From: Deltaproteobacteria bacterium
Lineage (GTDB): Bacteria; Desulfobacterota; DSM-4660; Desulfatiglandales; HGW-15
Direction of reading: 5' to 3'
Assembly (NCBI GenBank): GCA_019308745.1
Contig: JAFDHO010000013.1
Location: 1-42,383 of the forward strand
Length of the DNA stretch: 42,383 nucleotides
Part shown: piece by piece, positions 17,435 to 25,584 of the stretch
How the letters are laid out: every line of letters begins with the position of its first letter
Position numbering within the stretch: position 1 is the first letter of the stretch
Translations under genes and position numbers: made by a program
The notes under the pieces: generated by a model
What the model was told of the DNA's origin: nothing
What the model saw: only the letters and a program-made list of their open reading frames with translations
The model's database searches: none

Positions 17435-18756
17435 CCTGACACCTCCTTTAGGACCTCTTCAAGAATGTTCAGGCATGTGTCTGCTTCCTCCCGTCTTACC
17501 GTGAGGGCAGGACAGAACCGAATGGTGTTGTCCCCGCAGGGCAGCAACAACAGGCCTCTTTCAAAGGCCCTCCGTAGGATCTGGTTTCGCAATTCAGGGG
17601 CCCTTTCCTTGGTTTCCCTGTCCTTAACCATCTCCACGCCCACCATAAGCCCTTTTCCCCGCACATCTCCCATGCATTCATAGCCCTTTTGAAGTTCCCT
17701 CAGGCCTTCCATAAGCACTGCTCCCTGCTCTCTTGCGTTGTCCAGAAGTCCCTCTTGAAGGAGCCTTATGGTGGCAAGGGAGGCCTGGCAGGAAACCGGG
17801 TTTCCTCCGAAGGTCGAGGCATGGGAGCCTGCCTCCCAGTCCATTATGTCTGATCTCGCCACCATCGCCCCCAGGGGAAGGCCCGAAGCGATGCCCTTGG
17901 CCAAGGCAATTATGTCAGGGGCAACGGTGTAGTGTTCCATAGCAAACATCTTGCCTGTTCTCCCCATGCCTGACTGAACCTCGTCCGCAACATAGAGCAT
18001 TCCGTATTTCCGTGCCACCTCGCTCAGCCTGCTGTGGAACTCGGGGGGCGGGACTATGTATCCGCCCTCACCCTGTATGGGCTCTACAAAAATGGCTGCC
18101 ACTTCCTCAGGCGGGATGGTCGTGCGAAAAAGGGTCTCCTCCAGCCATGTTACGCATTCTATATCACACTCCGGATACGCCAGGTTGTAGGGACATCTGT
18201 AGCAATACGGATACGGGATATGGGTTATCCCCGGCACCAGGGGGTAATAGTGCTTCTTTTGTATCGCCTTGCTGGCCGTAAGGGAGAGAGCGCCCATGGT
18301 GCGTCCATGGAACGCACCGAAAAAGGCGATATTGAGCTCTCGCTTCGTATGCCATCGAGCCAACTTAAACGCAGCCTCCACGGACTCTGCACCCGAGTTA
18401 CCAAAATATACCTTCTTGTTCCCGTCACCCGGAGCCAGTAATGACAATTTTTCCGCCAGATAGATCTGTGGTTCATAATAGAAATCCGTTCCTGCCATGT
18501 GCAGGAGTTGATCCGCCTGCGCTTTTATGGCCTTAACGACCTCCGGGTGACAGTGCCCGGTCCCGCAGACCGCAATACCGGAGGTGAAATCCAAGAAGAT
18601 GTTGTCGTCCACGTCACAAATCCACGCTCCCTTCCCCCATTTCACTACCAGAGGATAGACGCGGGTGTAAGAGGGCGACACATATCTACTGTCCAACCGG
18701 ATCAATGACGATGCCTTTGGTCCCGGGGGCGGGACCTTGATTTCAGGTCGCCTCAC
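17431..18756 (-). CDS. PLP-dependent class III aminotransferase (lysine 6-/4-aminobutyrate-type)
   Basis: I start it at GTG 18756 because AGGAGGGG precedes it by six bases; the frame is open to a TTG at 18786. About 441 residues. PLP-site features: GNSGAES, FFGAFHGRTMG, ADEVQSGMGRTG and the Schiff-base lysine in IIALAKGIASG (about residue 287). It would move the terminal amino group of a diamine or omega-amino acid to 2-oxoglutarate. Coupling to the ALDH7 gene suggests lysine or a related substrate. Mid-protein it has four cysteines as CYRCPY-x7-CDIEC (about 185-201), an insert reminiscent of archaeal-type members that might bind a metal. Confidence 0.85.
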   Translation of the reverse strand: MRRPEIKVPPPGPKASSLIRLDSRYVSPSYTRVYPLVVKWGKGAWICDVDDNIFLDFTSGIAVCGTGHCHPEVVKAIKAQADQLLHMAGTDFYYEPQIYLAEKLSLLAPGDGNKKVYFGNSGAESVEAAFKLARWHTKRELNIAFFGAFHGRTMGALSLTASKAIQKKHYYPLVPGITHIPYPYCYRCPYNLAYPECDIECVTWLEETLFRTTIPPEEVAAIFVEPIQGEGGYIVPPPEFHSRLSEVARKYGMLYVADEVQSGMGRTGKMFAMEHYTVAPDIIALAKGIASGLPLGAMVARSDIMDWEAGSHASTFGGNPVSCQASLATIRLLQEGLLDNAREQGAVLMEGLRELQKGYECMGDVRGKGLMVGVEMVKDRETKERAPELRNQILRRAFERGLLLLPCGDNTIRFCPALTVRREEADTCLNILEEVLKEVSG

Positions 18757-18786
18757 AGCCTTCCCCTCCTCTTCGCGAGATTTCAA

Positions 18787-19094
18787 GAAATCCGTGCCAT
18801 GATATTATACCCTCCCGGGAAAATGCAACCGCATTGAACAAGAAGCATCGGCACTCCAAGCGATGTATGTCCGATGAAAGGACCCCTTCTCCTTGAAGCC
18901 ATGCTGGAGCCAGTGCGCACAATCAAAAGGAGCCCCGACTACCTCGAGCCTGGAGGGGTCCTGCCCAGCCACGGCTGCCCCCTCGCGGACTGAGGGGGAT
19001 CCTGCTATGGGCGAACAAAAAAGTATACATTTTGAACAAACTATGCTATAGATATATAAAAATGTGAACACTCCTTGAAACGAGGTTAGAACCT
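18787..19094. other. Divergent intergenic region with promoters for both neighbours
   Basis: No gene was seen. On the minus strand a perfect TATAAT (plus 18804-18809) sits about 50 bases before the aminotransferase GTG, but no good -35 precedes it, so its activity may need an activator. The plus-strand promoter is listed separately. Around 18981-19002 there is a GC-rich inverted repeat (CCCCTC...GAGGGG) without a following T-run. Confidence 0.45.
19032..19060 (+). promoter_or_regulatory. Promoter of the sigma-54 activator gene
   Basis: TTGAAC (19032-19037), a 17-base spacer, and TATAAA (19055-19060), in an AT-rich stretch about 35 bases before the ATG. This is a sigma-70-type promoter, so the regulator itself need not depend on sigma-54. 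Confidence 0.7.
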
Positions 19095-20597
19095 ATGGCC
19101 GACAGGGTAATTTTCAATGAGTCCCCCATCGCATTACTGAGGGAAATCTCTACATGGGTATCCTCCATCCTGGATCTCGATGAACTCCTTGAACTCATCA
19201 TAGACACAGCCACTCGCATGATGAATGCCAAGGCGAGTTCTCTGCTGCTCGTGGACGAAAAGACCAAGAAGCTCTATTTCAAGGTGGCCACAGGCGAAAA
19301 GAAAGACGAGCTCGGCAAATTTGAGATAGATCTGGGTACGGGCATCGCAGGTCATGTTGCCCAGTCCGGAGAACCTTTGCTGATTCCCGATGTGAATAGA
19401 GATCGGCGGTGGTATAGGGAAATAAGCGAATCCATAGGCTTTGAGACCCATTCCATAGCATGCGTCCCCATGAAGGCAAACGGCCGAGTCATAGGGGTCG
19501 TTGAAATCGTTGACAAGGAAGATGGAAGCCCGATTACTGACCAGGACATGAATACCCTGACCTCCTTTGCTGATCTGGCATCAACGGCCATAGCCCATGC
19601 GCAAAAGATCGAACAGTTCAAGAAGGAAAATATAGATCTCAAGGAGGAACTGGCCGCAAAATATCAAATCATTGGGGAGAGCAGTTCCCTGAAGAAAGTC
19701 GTGTCAGACGCCCTCAAGGTGGCGAATTCTAAGACAAGTACACTCATCCTGGGGGAAAGCGGTGCAGGAAAAGAGCTTCTGGCCAGACTCATCCACAGGG
19801 CGGGCCCCCGAAAATCCAAACCCATGATCGTCATCAACTGTGCCGCCCTCCCCGAGACGCTCCTGGAGGCAGAGTTGTTTGGCCATGAGAAAGGGGCCTT
19901 TACAGGTGCCCTGGCGACAAAGGTCGGGAAGTTCGAGCTTGCCGATGGGGGGACCGTCTTCCTGGACGAAATTGGCGAGATGTCCACGGGAATGCAGGCG
20001 AAGTTACTCCAGGTCCTCCAGGAAGGGGTATTTTACAGGGTCGGCGGTAATGTCCCAATCACGGTGGATGTTCGCGTGATATCGGCCACTAATCGCAACA
20101 TAGAAAGAGACGTCAAGGAAGGCCGCTTTAGAGAGGATCTCTTCTATCGTCTGAACGTCGTCCAGATCCATATGCCGGCCTTGAGGGAGAGGAAAGAGGA
20201 CATCCCGATCCTCGCCAACTATTTCCTCAACCTCTTCAAGGAGGAAAAAGGCGTCAAGGAGTTGAGGATCTCTGAGGCTGCCATGCGCAAGATGATGGAG
20301 TACGATTGGCCCGGTAACGTGCGGGAACTGAGGAACGCCATGGAAAGGGCCGTCGTGATGGGTAACGAGAGAGAGATCCTGCCCGAAGATCTCCCCATCT
20401 CCGGGGAAAGACTGGGACAACCTGGGATGGAAGTGGGATTGACTCTGAAGGAGGCCATCGACAGGTTTAAGAGAGAGTTCATTCTCCTCAACCTGAGACA
20501 CACGGGCGGAAACAGAAGCAAGGCTGCTAAGATAATGGACATCCAGAGGACTTACCTCTCCAGGCTCATTACCAAGTATAACCTGGAAGACATCTGA
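19095..20597 (+). CDS. Sigma-54-dependent transcriptional activator with N-terminal GAF domain
   Basis: 500 residues: a GAF sensor at about 15-165 (KASSLLLVDEKTKKLYF, GIAGHVAQSGEPLLIPDV, GVVEIVDKED), an AAA+ domain at about 190-430, and a Fis-type helix-turn-helix at the end (GGNRSKAAKIMDIQRTYLSRLI). The AAA+ domain has Walker A GESGAGKE, the sigma-54 contact loop GAFTGA, Walker B GGTVFLDEIGEM, and RFREDLFYRLNV. It would sense a small ligand or redox cue and open sigma-54 promoters. It diverges from the aminotransferase-ALDH operon, a plausible target, although I found no good -24/-12 site there. GAGGTT precedes the ATG. Confidence 0.93.
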   Translation: MADRVIFNESPIALLREISTWVSSILDLDELLELIIDTATRMMNAKASSLLLVDEKTKKLYFKVATGEKKDELGKFEIDLGTGIAGHVAQSGEPLLIPDVNRDRRWYREISESIGFETHSIACVPMKANGRVIGVVEIVDKEDGSPITDQDMNTLTSFADLASTAIAHAQKIEQFKKENIDLKEELAAKYQIIGESSSLKKVVSDALKVANSKTSTLILGESGAGKELLARLIHRAGPRKSKPMIVINCAALPETLLEAELFGHEKGAFTGALATKVGKFELADGGTVFLDEIGEMSTGMQAKLLQVLQEGVFYRVGGNVPITVDVRVISATNRNIERDVKEGRFREDLFYRLNVVQIHMPALRERKEDIPILANYFLNLFKEEKGVKELRISEAAMRKMMEYDWPGNVRELRNAMERAVVMGNEREILPEDLPISGERLGQPGMEVGLTLKEAIDRFKREFILLNLRHTGGNRSKAAKIMDIQRTYLSRLITKYNLEDI

Positions 20598-20645
20598 CGA
20601 TTGAGCCCGGTAACGCCCGGGAGGGATTTCGAAGACAACATATAT

Positions 20646-20733
20646 AGCGGGTGGCCGGCGGGAAGTCTTTTCCGAAGGCTCAAAATTCGCCCTAACCCTT
20701 TTTCGCGCCCCTGTAAACCTCCTTGGTATCCAT
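20646..20733. repeat. Structured repeat, copy A (see copy at 42296-42383)
   Basis: Aligned without gaps from 20651 against 42300, 39 of the first 50 bases are identical, in the same orientation. The stretch carries GGGAA-gtctt-TTCC and AAGG...CCTTTTT elements, corresponding to the two hairpins of the other copy. It lies between the converging sigma-54 activator and PPP phosphatase genes, just past both stops, so it may serve as a terminator or 3'-end element. Confidence 0.65.
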
Positions 20734-20743
20734 TTTGTCTCTC

Positions 20744-21406
20744 TCAGTCAAGGGATGAGGCCTCCACCCAGTGAAACTTGAAGGAGGGAAGTTCGAGGCA
20801 GGTCAATTTGTTCCCGTAGACCGCGCCCGTATCCAGTCCTATCTTGCCCTTTGTCACAAAAGGCTCGGCAAAGGGAGTGTGGCCAAATATCACTGTCTTT
20901 CCAAAATCATATCCGGACAACAGGAATTCTTCCCGGATCCACACCATATCATCCAGCCTCTGGTTATCCAAAGCCACCCCGGGACGGAAGCCTGCGTGAA
21001 CCACGTAATAGTCATCCAACTCTATCCAGGGACGCAGGGACCGGAGAAAGACCAGGTGGTCATGGGGTACAATGTTGTGCATCTCAGCCGTGTCATAAAC
21101 ATCATAACACCTCAGGGTTGTTTCCCCCCCATTGAGGAGGAAAGGCCTGACATCTCCCCCTTCCAGGAAGCTCAAGAAACTGCTTTCATGGTTGCCCAGA
21201 AGGCATTGGACATGAGGCGAAACCTTGGACAGGGCGATTATGTAGTCAATAACCCCCCTTGAGTCTTCACCCCTGTCAATATAGTCCCCCAGGAATATCA
21301 GCCTGTCCTTTCCGGGCCGCCAGTCAATCTTGTCCACCAGCCTCTTCAGCATGATCAGGCAGCCGTGCACATCACCAATGATGAATGTCCTCTCCTCTGT
21401 GCTCAT
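20744..21406 (-). CDS. PPP-family serine/threonine (metallo)phosphatase
   Basis: 220 residues with the complete PPP metal-binding series in order: IIGDVHG, FLGDYIDRGEDS, LLGNHESSF, VVHAGFRPG and VIFGHTPF. These hold a two-metal centre that hydrolyses phosphoesters. The size and spacing fit bacterial PrpA/PrpB or ApaH-like phosphatases; protein substrates or dinucleotides cannot be distinguished. The start codon overlaps the stop of the PflX-like gene by four bases, so the two form a unit, though I know of no established link. Confidence 0.88.
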   Translation of the reverse strand: MSTEERTFIIGDVHGCLIMLKRLVDKIDWRPGKDRLIFLGDYIDRGEDSRGVIDYIIALSKVSPHVQCLLGNHESSFLSFLEGGDVRPFLLNGGETTLRCYDVYDTAEMHNIVPHDHLVFLRSLRPWIELDDYYVVHAGFRPGVALDNQRLDDMVWIREEFLLSGYDFGKTVIFGHTPFAEPFVTKGKIGLDTGAVYGNKLTCLELPSFKFHWVEASSLD

Positions 21407-22347
21407 GGGCTGAAAATTATCCTTATGACGTCTCTTTTATCCAGACGATCCAGACCTGCCTTCTTGGCTTCATCCATGGCCTGTCTGAATTCCCTCGCCT
21501 TCAGACGGCGATTGATAAATTCGTCATCGTAGGCCTCTCCACAGGGCCTGTACTGGTCCATGACGTTCACATAGGTATTCGCGGAAATGCCCTTGGCCAA
21601 GAAGTCCAAGATTTCGCCTGTCCCTGCCACCTTGTTTGGCATAACAAGATGCCTCACCAGTAAACCCCTCTGAGCTATGCCCCTCTCGTCCAGGATCAGA
21701 TCCCCCACCTGCCTGTGCATCTCCTTGATCGCCCCCATGGCCACCTCCCGATAGTCGGGCGCCTTGCAATATCGATCAGCCCACTTCCCGTCCCAGAACT
21801 TGAAATCAGGCATGTATATGTCAAAGACACCATCCAGGATCTCCAACGTCTCCTTCTTATCGTAGCCACTGGAATTATAGACCAGAGGGACCCTGAGCCC
21901 GGCCCTCACGGCTATGGGCAAGGCCTCCAGAATTTGTGGTACCACGTGGGTCGGCGTCACAAAATTGATATTATGGCAACCCCTCCTTTGGAGTTGAATC
22001 ATCATCTCGGCCATCTGTTCGGGCTCAACGTCCACTCCTTCCCTTCCGTGACTGATCTCGTAGTTTTGACAAAAACCGCACAATAGATTGCAGGAACTGA
22101 TAAAGATCGTCCCAGAACCATGCCTTCCGACAAGGGGAGATTCTTCTCCGAAATGGGAGTTGTAACTTGCCACCCTTGCCCTTCTCCCGGTGCTGCACAC
22201 CCCCATTTCGCCCTCTAGGCGGTCTACACCGCAGTCTCTGGGGCAGACGCTGCAGGCCTTCATGAGTGAAAGGGCATCCTCTTTCCTCTTCTCGAGGACA
22301 CCCCTTTCAAGAAGCTCAATGTATGAGGGCACAAACGCCATAGGCAC
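21403..22347 (-). CDS. PflX-type radical SAM protein
   Basis: 314 residues from a GTG at 22347, favoured over ATG 22341 because AGAGGA sits six bases before it. An N-terminal cysteine block (CSVCPRDCGVDRLEGEMGVC) precedes the radical SAM motif CNLLCGFCQ. This arrangement is that of PflX/COG1313 proteins, relatives of pyruvate-formate-lyase activating enzymes whose own substrate is not established. No glycyl-radical enzyme gene is close by. It differs from the AmrS type that accompanies MEMO proteins, so it is probably not the direct partner of the MEMO gene at 39544. Confidence 0.85.
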   Translation of the reverse strand: MPMAFVPSYIELLERGVLEKRKEDALSLMKACSVCPRDCGVDRLEGEMGVCSTGRRARVASYNSHFGEESPLVGRHGSGTIFISSCNLLCGFCQNYEISHGREGVDVEPEQMAEMMIQLQRRGCHNINFVTPTHVVPQILEALPIAVRAGLRVPLVYNSSGYDKKETLEILDGVFDIYMPDFKFWDGKWADRYCKAPDYREVAMGAIKEMHRQVGDLILDERGIAQRGLLVRHLVMPNKVAGTGEILDFLAKGISANTYVNVMDQYRPCGEAYDDEFINRRLKAREFRQAMDEAKKAGLDRLDKRDVIRIIFSP

Positions 22348-22416
22348 GAAGAGTCCTCTAAATGCGTCTCCCTGAGCTCATCCAGGTTGATTGGGACCGT
22401 CCGGCTCAGCGCTCGA

Positions 22417-23121
22417 CTATTCTCTGCCCTGGCCAAAGATCCGGAGGAGCATTAGGAACAGGTTGATGAAGTCGAGGTAGAGGGAAAGGGCACCCAGAAT
22501 AGCCCCTTTTCTGACGACAGAACCTTCTAATCCCGCGGGCTGGGTCAAGGCCATGTATTTTAGTTTCTGGGTATCATAGGCGGTTAATCCCACAAAGACG
22601 AGGACCCCTATGTAGCTCACTATCATGCTCATTGAGCTACTCCTCACAAACAGGTTTACCAGAGAAGCAATGATGATCCCTATGAGCCCCATCATGAGGA
22701 ATCCTCCCAAGGAGGTGAGATCCCTCTTGGTGGTCCAACCATATACACTGCACGCCAGGAACGTGCCAGAGCAGATGAAGAACGTGCTCACGATAGACGC
22801 CCTTGCATAGATGAGGAACACGAAGGAAAGAGTAACGCCGTTAAGGGCGGAGTAGATCACGAAAAGGGCGGTGGCAGTCGCCGCGCTCAACCTGTCTATC
22901 ATTCCTGCTATGGAGAAGACCAGTGCCAGCTCGGCAATGATCAAGAGGAAGAAGACCATCCTGTTCTGAAATACCAGCCGCAACAGGGTTTCGCTTCCCG
23001 ATACATAAAGTGCCACAAAACCCGTCAGGGCGAGACCGACGCACATCCAATGGTAGACGCTCCTGACAAAGCTGTTGACAAGGACGCCAGCCTTCTCTCT
23101 TTCCATGGTTATCGTCTGCAT
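22417..23121 (-). CDS. Bax inhibitor-1 / YccA-family multi-pass membrane protein
   Basis: 234 residues from ATG 23121, chosen for the AGGAGGT seven bases upstream; the longer frame runs into a hairpin. A short soluble N-terminus (MQTITMEREKAGVLVNSFV) is followed by about seven hydrophobic segments. The family pattern is clear in the later helices: FVGLTAYDTQKLK, then GALSLYLDFINLFLMLLRIFG. Bacterial members are inner-membrane proteins linked to Ca2+/H+ leak or to FtsH control; the role here is unknown. It is followed by an RFGQ-type short tail. Confidence 0.9.
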   Translation of the reverse strand: MQTITMEREKAGVLVNSFVRSVYHWMCVGLALTGFVALYVSGSETLLRLVFQNRMVFFLLIIAELALVFSIAGMIDRLSAATATALFVIYSALNGVTLSFVFLIYARASIVSTFFICSGTFLACSVYGWTTKRDLTSLGGFLMMGLIGIIIASLVNLFVRSSSMSMIVSYIGVLVFVGLTAYDTQKLKYMALTQPAGLEGSVVRKGAILGALSLYLDFINLFLMLLRIFGQGRE

Positions 23122-23163
23122 GGCAGTACCTCCTTGAGACCAGACACCTTTGGCCTTTAAGTC

Positions 23164-23430
23164 AATAACCACCCGTGGAAGGGGTGGTTTCAATGCTGAC
23201 CCTAAAAGGGTCCAAGTTATCTCTCGCAGAGCGAAGCCGAAAGGGAACCCCGCAGGGGCGGGATCTCCGCTATGCTCTGACGGGCGAGAGAAACATTATA
23301 ACGGGACGGTTTGAATCATTCACCTACCCGCAAAGCTGGAACCACCACCTGCAGGAACAGGCAGTGGCCTGTGTTTCGGGATAATAACCTCGTGGAACTG
23401 AGAATCCCTCTTCGCTCAAGTGGTTATTAT
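23164..23430. repeat. Hairpin-rich element with inverted terminal AATAACC repeats; possible transposon relic
   Basis: The left end carries AACCACCC-gtggaag-GGGTGGTT (23167-23189). The right end carries ATAATAACC...GGTTATTAT as an inverted pair (23384-23430). Between them lie further small inverted repeats such as GGACCCTTT/AAAGGGTCC-type pairs and CCCCGCAGGGGCGGG. There is no ORF worth calling. The end hairpins near TCAA/TTAC-like tetranucleotides remind me of IS200/IS605 ends or a MITE, but this is inference. It separates the BI-1 gene from the glycosyltransferase gene. Confidence 0.45.
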
Positions 23431-23435
23431 ACCGT

Positions 23436-24512
23436 CTAGTCCGATTTATTCAAGCCATAAAAGCCCTTGGATTGTAATGAGCATTTTACCTTTTCCCAGA
23501 CCTCCTCCACTCCTATCATGTCCATGCAATTGTCATCCGGTCGAATACACACCTCTTGAGGACAGCCACAACAGGGCACATTCTTGAAGACTACTTGGGC
23601 CACGGAACTGTAAGGCCGCCACTGGTGAGGGAAGGTAGGCCCGAAAAGAGTAACGGAAGGACAGTTCACCGAGGCAGCTATATGACCCGGTGCAGAGTCG
23701 TTCCCTAGAAAGAGATCGCAACCCTCGATCAAGGCAGCCATCTCGAGGAGGCCAAGTTTTGCAGACTTGAAGGAGGCATCGAATCCCATCTTTGCTTCCA
23801 CCTCATGAATCAACTCCTCTTCGCCGGGTCCGCCAAGCAATAGGATGGGAGCCCGGAACTCCTCGCGGAGGAGTCGTGCTATTCCCGCGAACCTCTCCGT
23901 GCCCCATTGCCTCAGTCTCTTCCTTGCTCCAGGGTGGACCACCACCTTTGGAGCATCGGGGCCCGCATCGAAATGAGCCAGAATCCTGGAGACCTTTTCT
24001 CTCACGCTATCAGGGATATATATCTTGAAGGACCGGTTGAAATGGTTGATCCCCAGGGTGCGCAAGAGTTCAAGCTGATAGTCCACAATATGGTATTTCG
24101 ATGGGTCCAGGAAGACGATACGATTCATTAGGGTGCGGGACAACCTGCTAGCCACATGATGGGTTATGCGATAGGGTGCCCTGGTCATAAAGGAGAGGAA
24201 TCCAGACCTGTCTCCGTGGGTAAAATCAATCACGTAATCATAGCGCTGCCTTCTCAGAGTTTGGATTAAATATATATGATAACTTATTGAAGATAAGATG
24301 TTTTTCTTGGCGACTTTCCGGTCGTAGATCCAGAGCTTCCTTATTCCAGGATGGTGCGCCAGGACCTCCTCGGTTCCCCTGTTGACCATGATATCAACCA
24401 CCGCACCGGTCGCCTTCTCCTTGAGGTTTTCGACGATCGGGAGAAGGCTGAGGGTGTCTCCAATGTACCGAAGCTTTATTATGAGAATTCTCTTGCCACT
24501 CAGGTCATTCAT
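23436..24512 (-). CDS. Glycosyltransferase family 9 (heptosyltransferase-like)
   Basis: 358 residues with GT9 marks: KRILIIKLRYIGDTLSLLP at the N-terminus, VVVHPGARKRLRQWGTERF in the middle, LLLGGPGEEEL, and LGNDSAPGHIAASVNCPSVTLFGPT. This family adds heptose to LPS inner core from ADP-heptose. A Cys-rich patch follows near the C-terminus (PCCGCPQEVC). Its start overlaps the end of the GT2 gene by eight bases, so both are translated from one mRNA for cell-envelope sugar assembly. The sugar substrate is not proved. Confidence 0.9.
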   Translation of the reverse strand: MNDLSGKRILIIKLRYIGDTLSLLPIVENLKEKATGAVVDIMVNRGTEEVLAHHPGIRKLWIYDRKVAKKNILSSISYHIYLIQTLRRQRYDYVIDFTHGDRSGFLSFMTRAPYRITHHVASRLSRTLMNRIVFLDPSKYHIVDYQLELLRTLGINHFNRSFKIYIPDSVREKVSRILAHFDAGPDAPKVVVHPGARKRLRQWGTERFAGIARLLREEFRAPILLLGGPGEEELIHEVEAKMGFDASFKSAKLGLLEMAALIEGCDLFLGNDSAPGHIAASVNCPSVTLFGPTFPHQWRPYSSVAQVVFKNVPCCGCPQEVCIRPDDNCMDMIGVEEVWEKVKCSLQSKGFYGLNKSD

Positions 24513-25287
24513 TTACTCGGCCCGCTGCTCTTTCCTTGCTCTTTTGGGACCTCACCAGTTCCCTGGCCTTAGCATATTTCAAGAATGAGCCGCCCGCGTT
24601 CATAATCGAGATAACAAGACCATCGAAACCATCAAGGACTCCAAGCTCCATAATGTAAGTCCGAAGAAACATCCACGCCCCGTGCAGCGCAGGGGTAAAG
24701 GGGCTCACCCTCTTATTGTTGTCCAACAATTCCATAGCACCCAGGTTTGAATAATTCTCCATCTTGTGGACAAGCTCTGAATAGTCCCTGAAACTGATAT
24801 GATCGATGGGCACATCGAGCTTCTTGACCTGTCCCTGTGTTATCCAGCTTTCATGAACACGCCTGCCGTCAAACCTGCCTTCCTTCCTGTTGACGAGGCG
24901 TACGATCCTGTCCGGCCACCAGCCACAATGCTTGATCCATCGCCCGTGGAGGTAGTTTCTTCGCCTAAAACTATAGGCGGACACTCTCTTCCCACTGTCA
25001 GCGATCACGTTCCTTATAGCCCTTGCTGTTTCCTCCGGTATGCGTTCATCGGCATCGAGTATGAGGACCCAATCATGAATGCAGTGATCCACTGCAAATT
25101 GCTTTTGCCCGGAATAGCCCCTCCACGGCTCAGTCATGACCCTGGCGCCGAGGGATGTTGCGATCTCAACGGTCCTGTCTGTGCTGTCAGAGTCCACAAC
25201 AAGGACATCTTCTGCAAAGGATACGCTCTTGAGGCAATCGGGGAGCCTTTCTTCTTCGTTTTTGGTTACTATGGCAATAGAAAGCAT
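24505..25287 (-). CDS. Glycosyltransferase family 2 (LPS core KdtX/WaaE-like)
   Basis: I start it at ATG 25287 (261 residues), which gives the normal GT2 beginning MLSIAIVTKNEEERLPDCL; the longer frame adds an unrelated prefix. Family features are DVLVVDSDSTDRTVEIA, WVLILDADERIPEE (metal-binding DxD) and HGRWIKHCGWWPDRIVRL, and the protein closely resembles WaaE/KdtX-type glucosyltransferases of the LPS core. It precedes and overlaps the GT9 gene. A TATAAT (plus 25370-25375, minus strand) lies upstream but no good -35 was found. Confidence 0.88.
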   Translation of the reverse strand: MLSIAIVTKNEEERLPDCLKSVSFAEDVLVVDSDSTDRTVEIATSLGARVMTEPWRGYSGQKQFAVDHCIHDWVLILDADERIPEETARAIRNVIADSGKRVSAYSFRRRNYLHGRWIKHCGWWPDRIVRLVNRKEGRFDGRRVHESWITQGQVKKLDVPIDHISFRDYSELVHKMENYSNLGAMELLDNNKRVSPFTPALHGAWMFLRTYIMELGVLDGFDGLVISIMNAGGSFLKYAKARELVRSQKSKERAAGRVNE

Positions 25288-25457
25288 TGTTCTCTCAGCG
25301 GCTGTTCCATGCCTTAAACGAATCTCTACAAGAAACTCATTAAACAAGGCTGCACATGGTTTAATTCTTATTATAGCAAAAATCAACAAAACCCAGGTAA
25401 TGTATATTTAGCCTCCGCTTCACTTCTCACCAGATCCCGGGAGATCGAAATGGCCCT

Positions 25458-25487
25458 TTGACTTTAGTGGCTCCGTTGGCCTATAAT
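25458..25487 (+). promoter_or_regulatory. Strong sigma-70-type promoter for the QueG-like gene
   Basis: TTGACT (25458-25463), an 18-base spacer, and a perfect TATAAT (25482-25487). Transcription would begin near 25494, upstream of both possible start codons of the gene at 25585. Confidence 0.7.
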
Positions 25488-25584
25488 TCATCCTTATTTC
25501 AGGGAAGAGCCCGCCTGCCCTGTAGCCCATTTGGAATTTCATCTTCATGGTGATCGAAGATTTCTGCACGAGGTGAGAAAAGAA

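Noticed and set aside
18756-18830. Possible sigma-54 promoter (TGGCACG near a TTG) upstream of the aminotransferase gene
   Set aside because: The TGGCACG is followed by six, not four, bases before TTG, and the needed GC at the -12 position is missing.
21403-22347. PflX-like gene as the radical SAM partner of MEMO
   Set aside because: Its cysteine layout is that of COG1313 (PflX), not of AmrS, and the two genes are 17 kb apart.
23175-23384. 69-codon plus-strand ORF
   Set aside because: It lies within the hairpin-rich element and has no domain or ribosome site of note.
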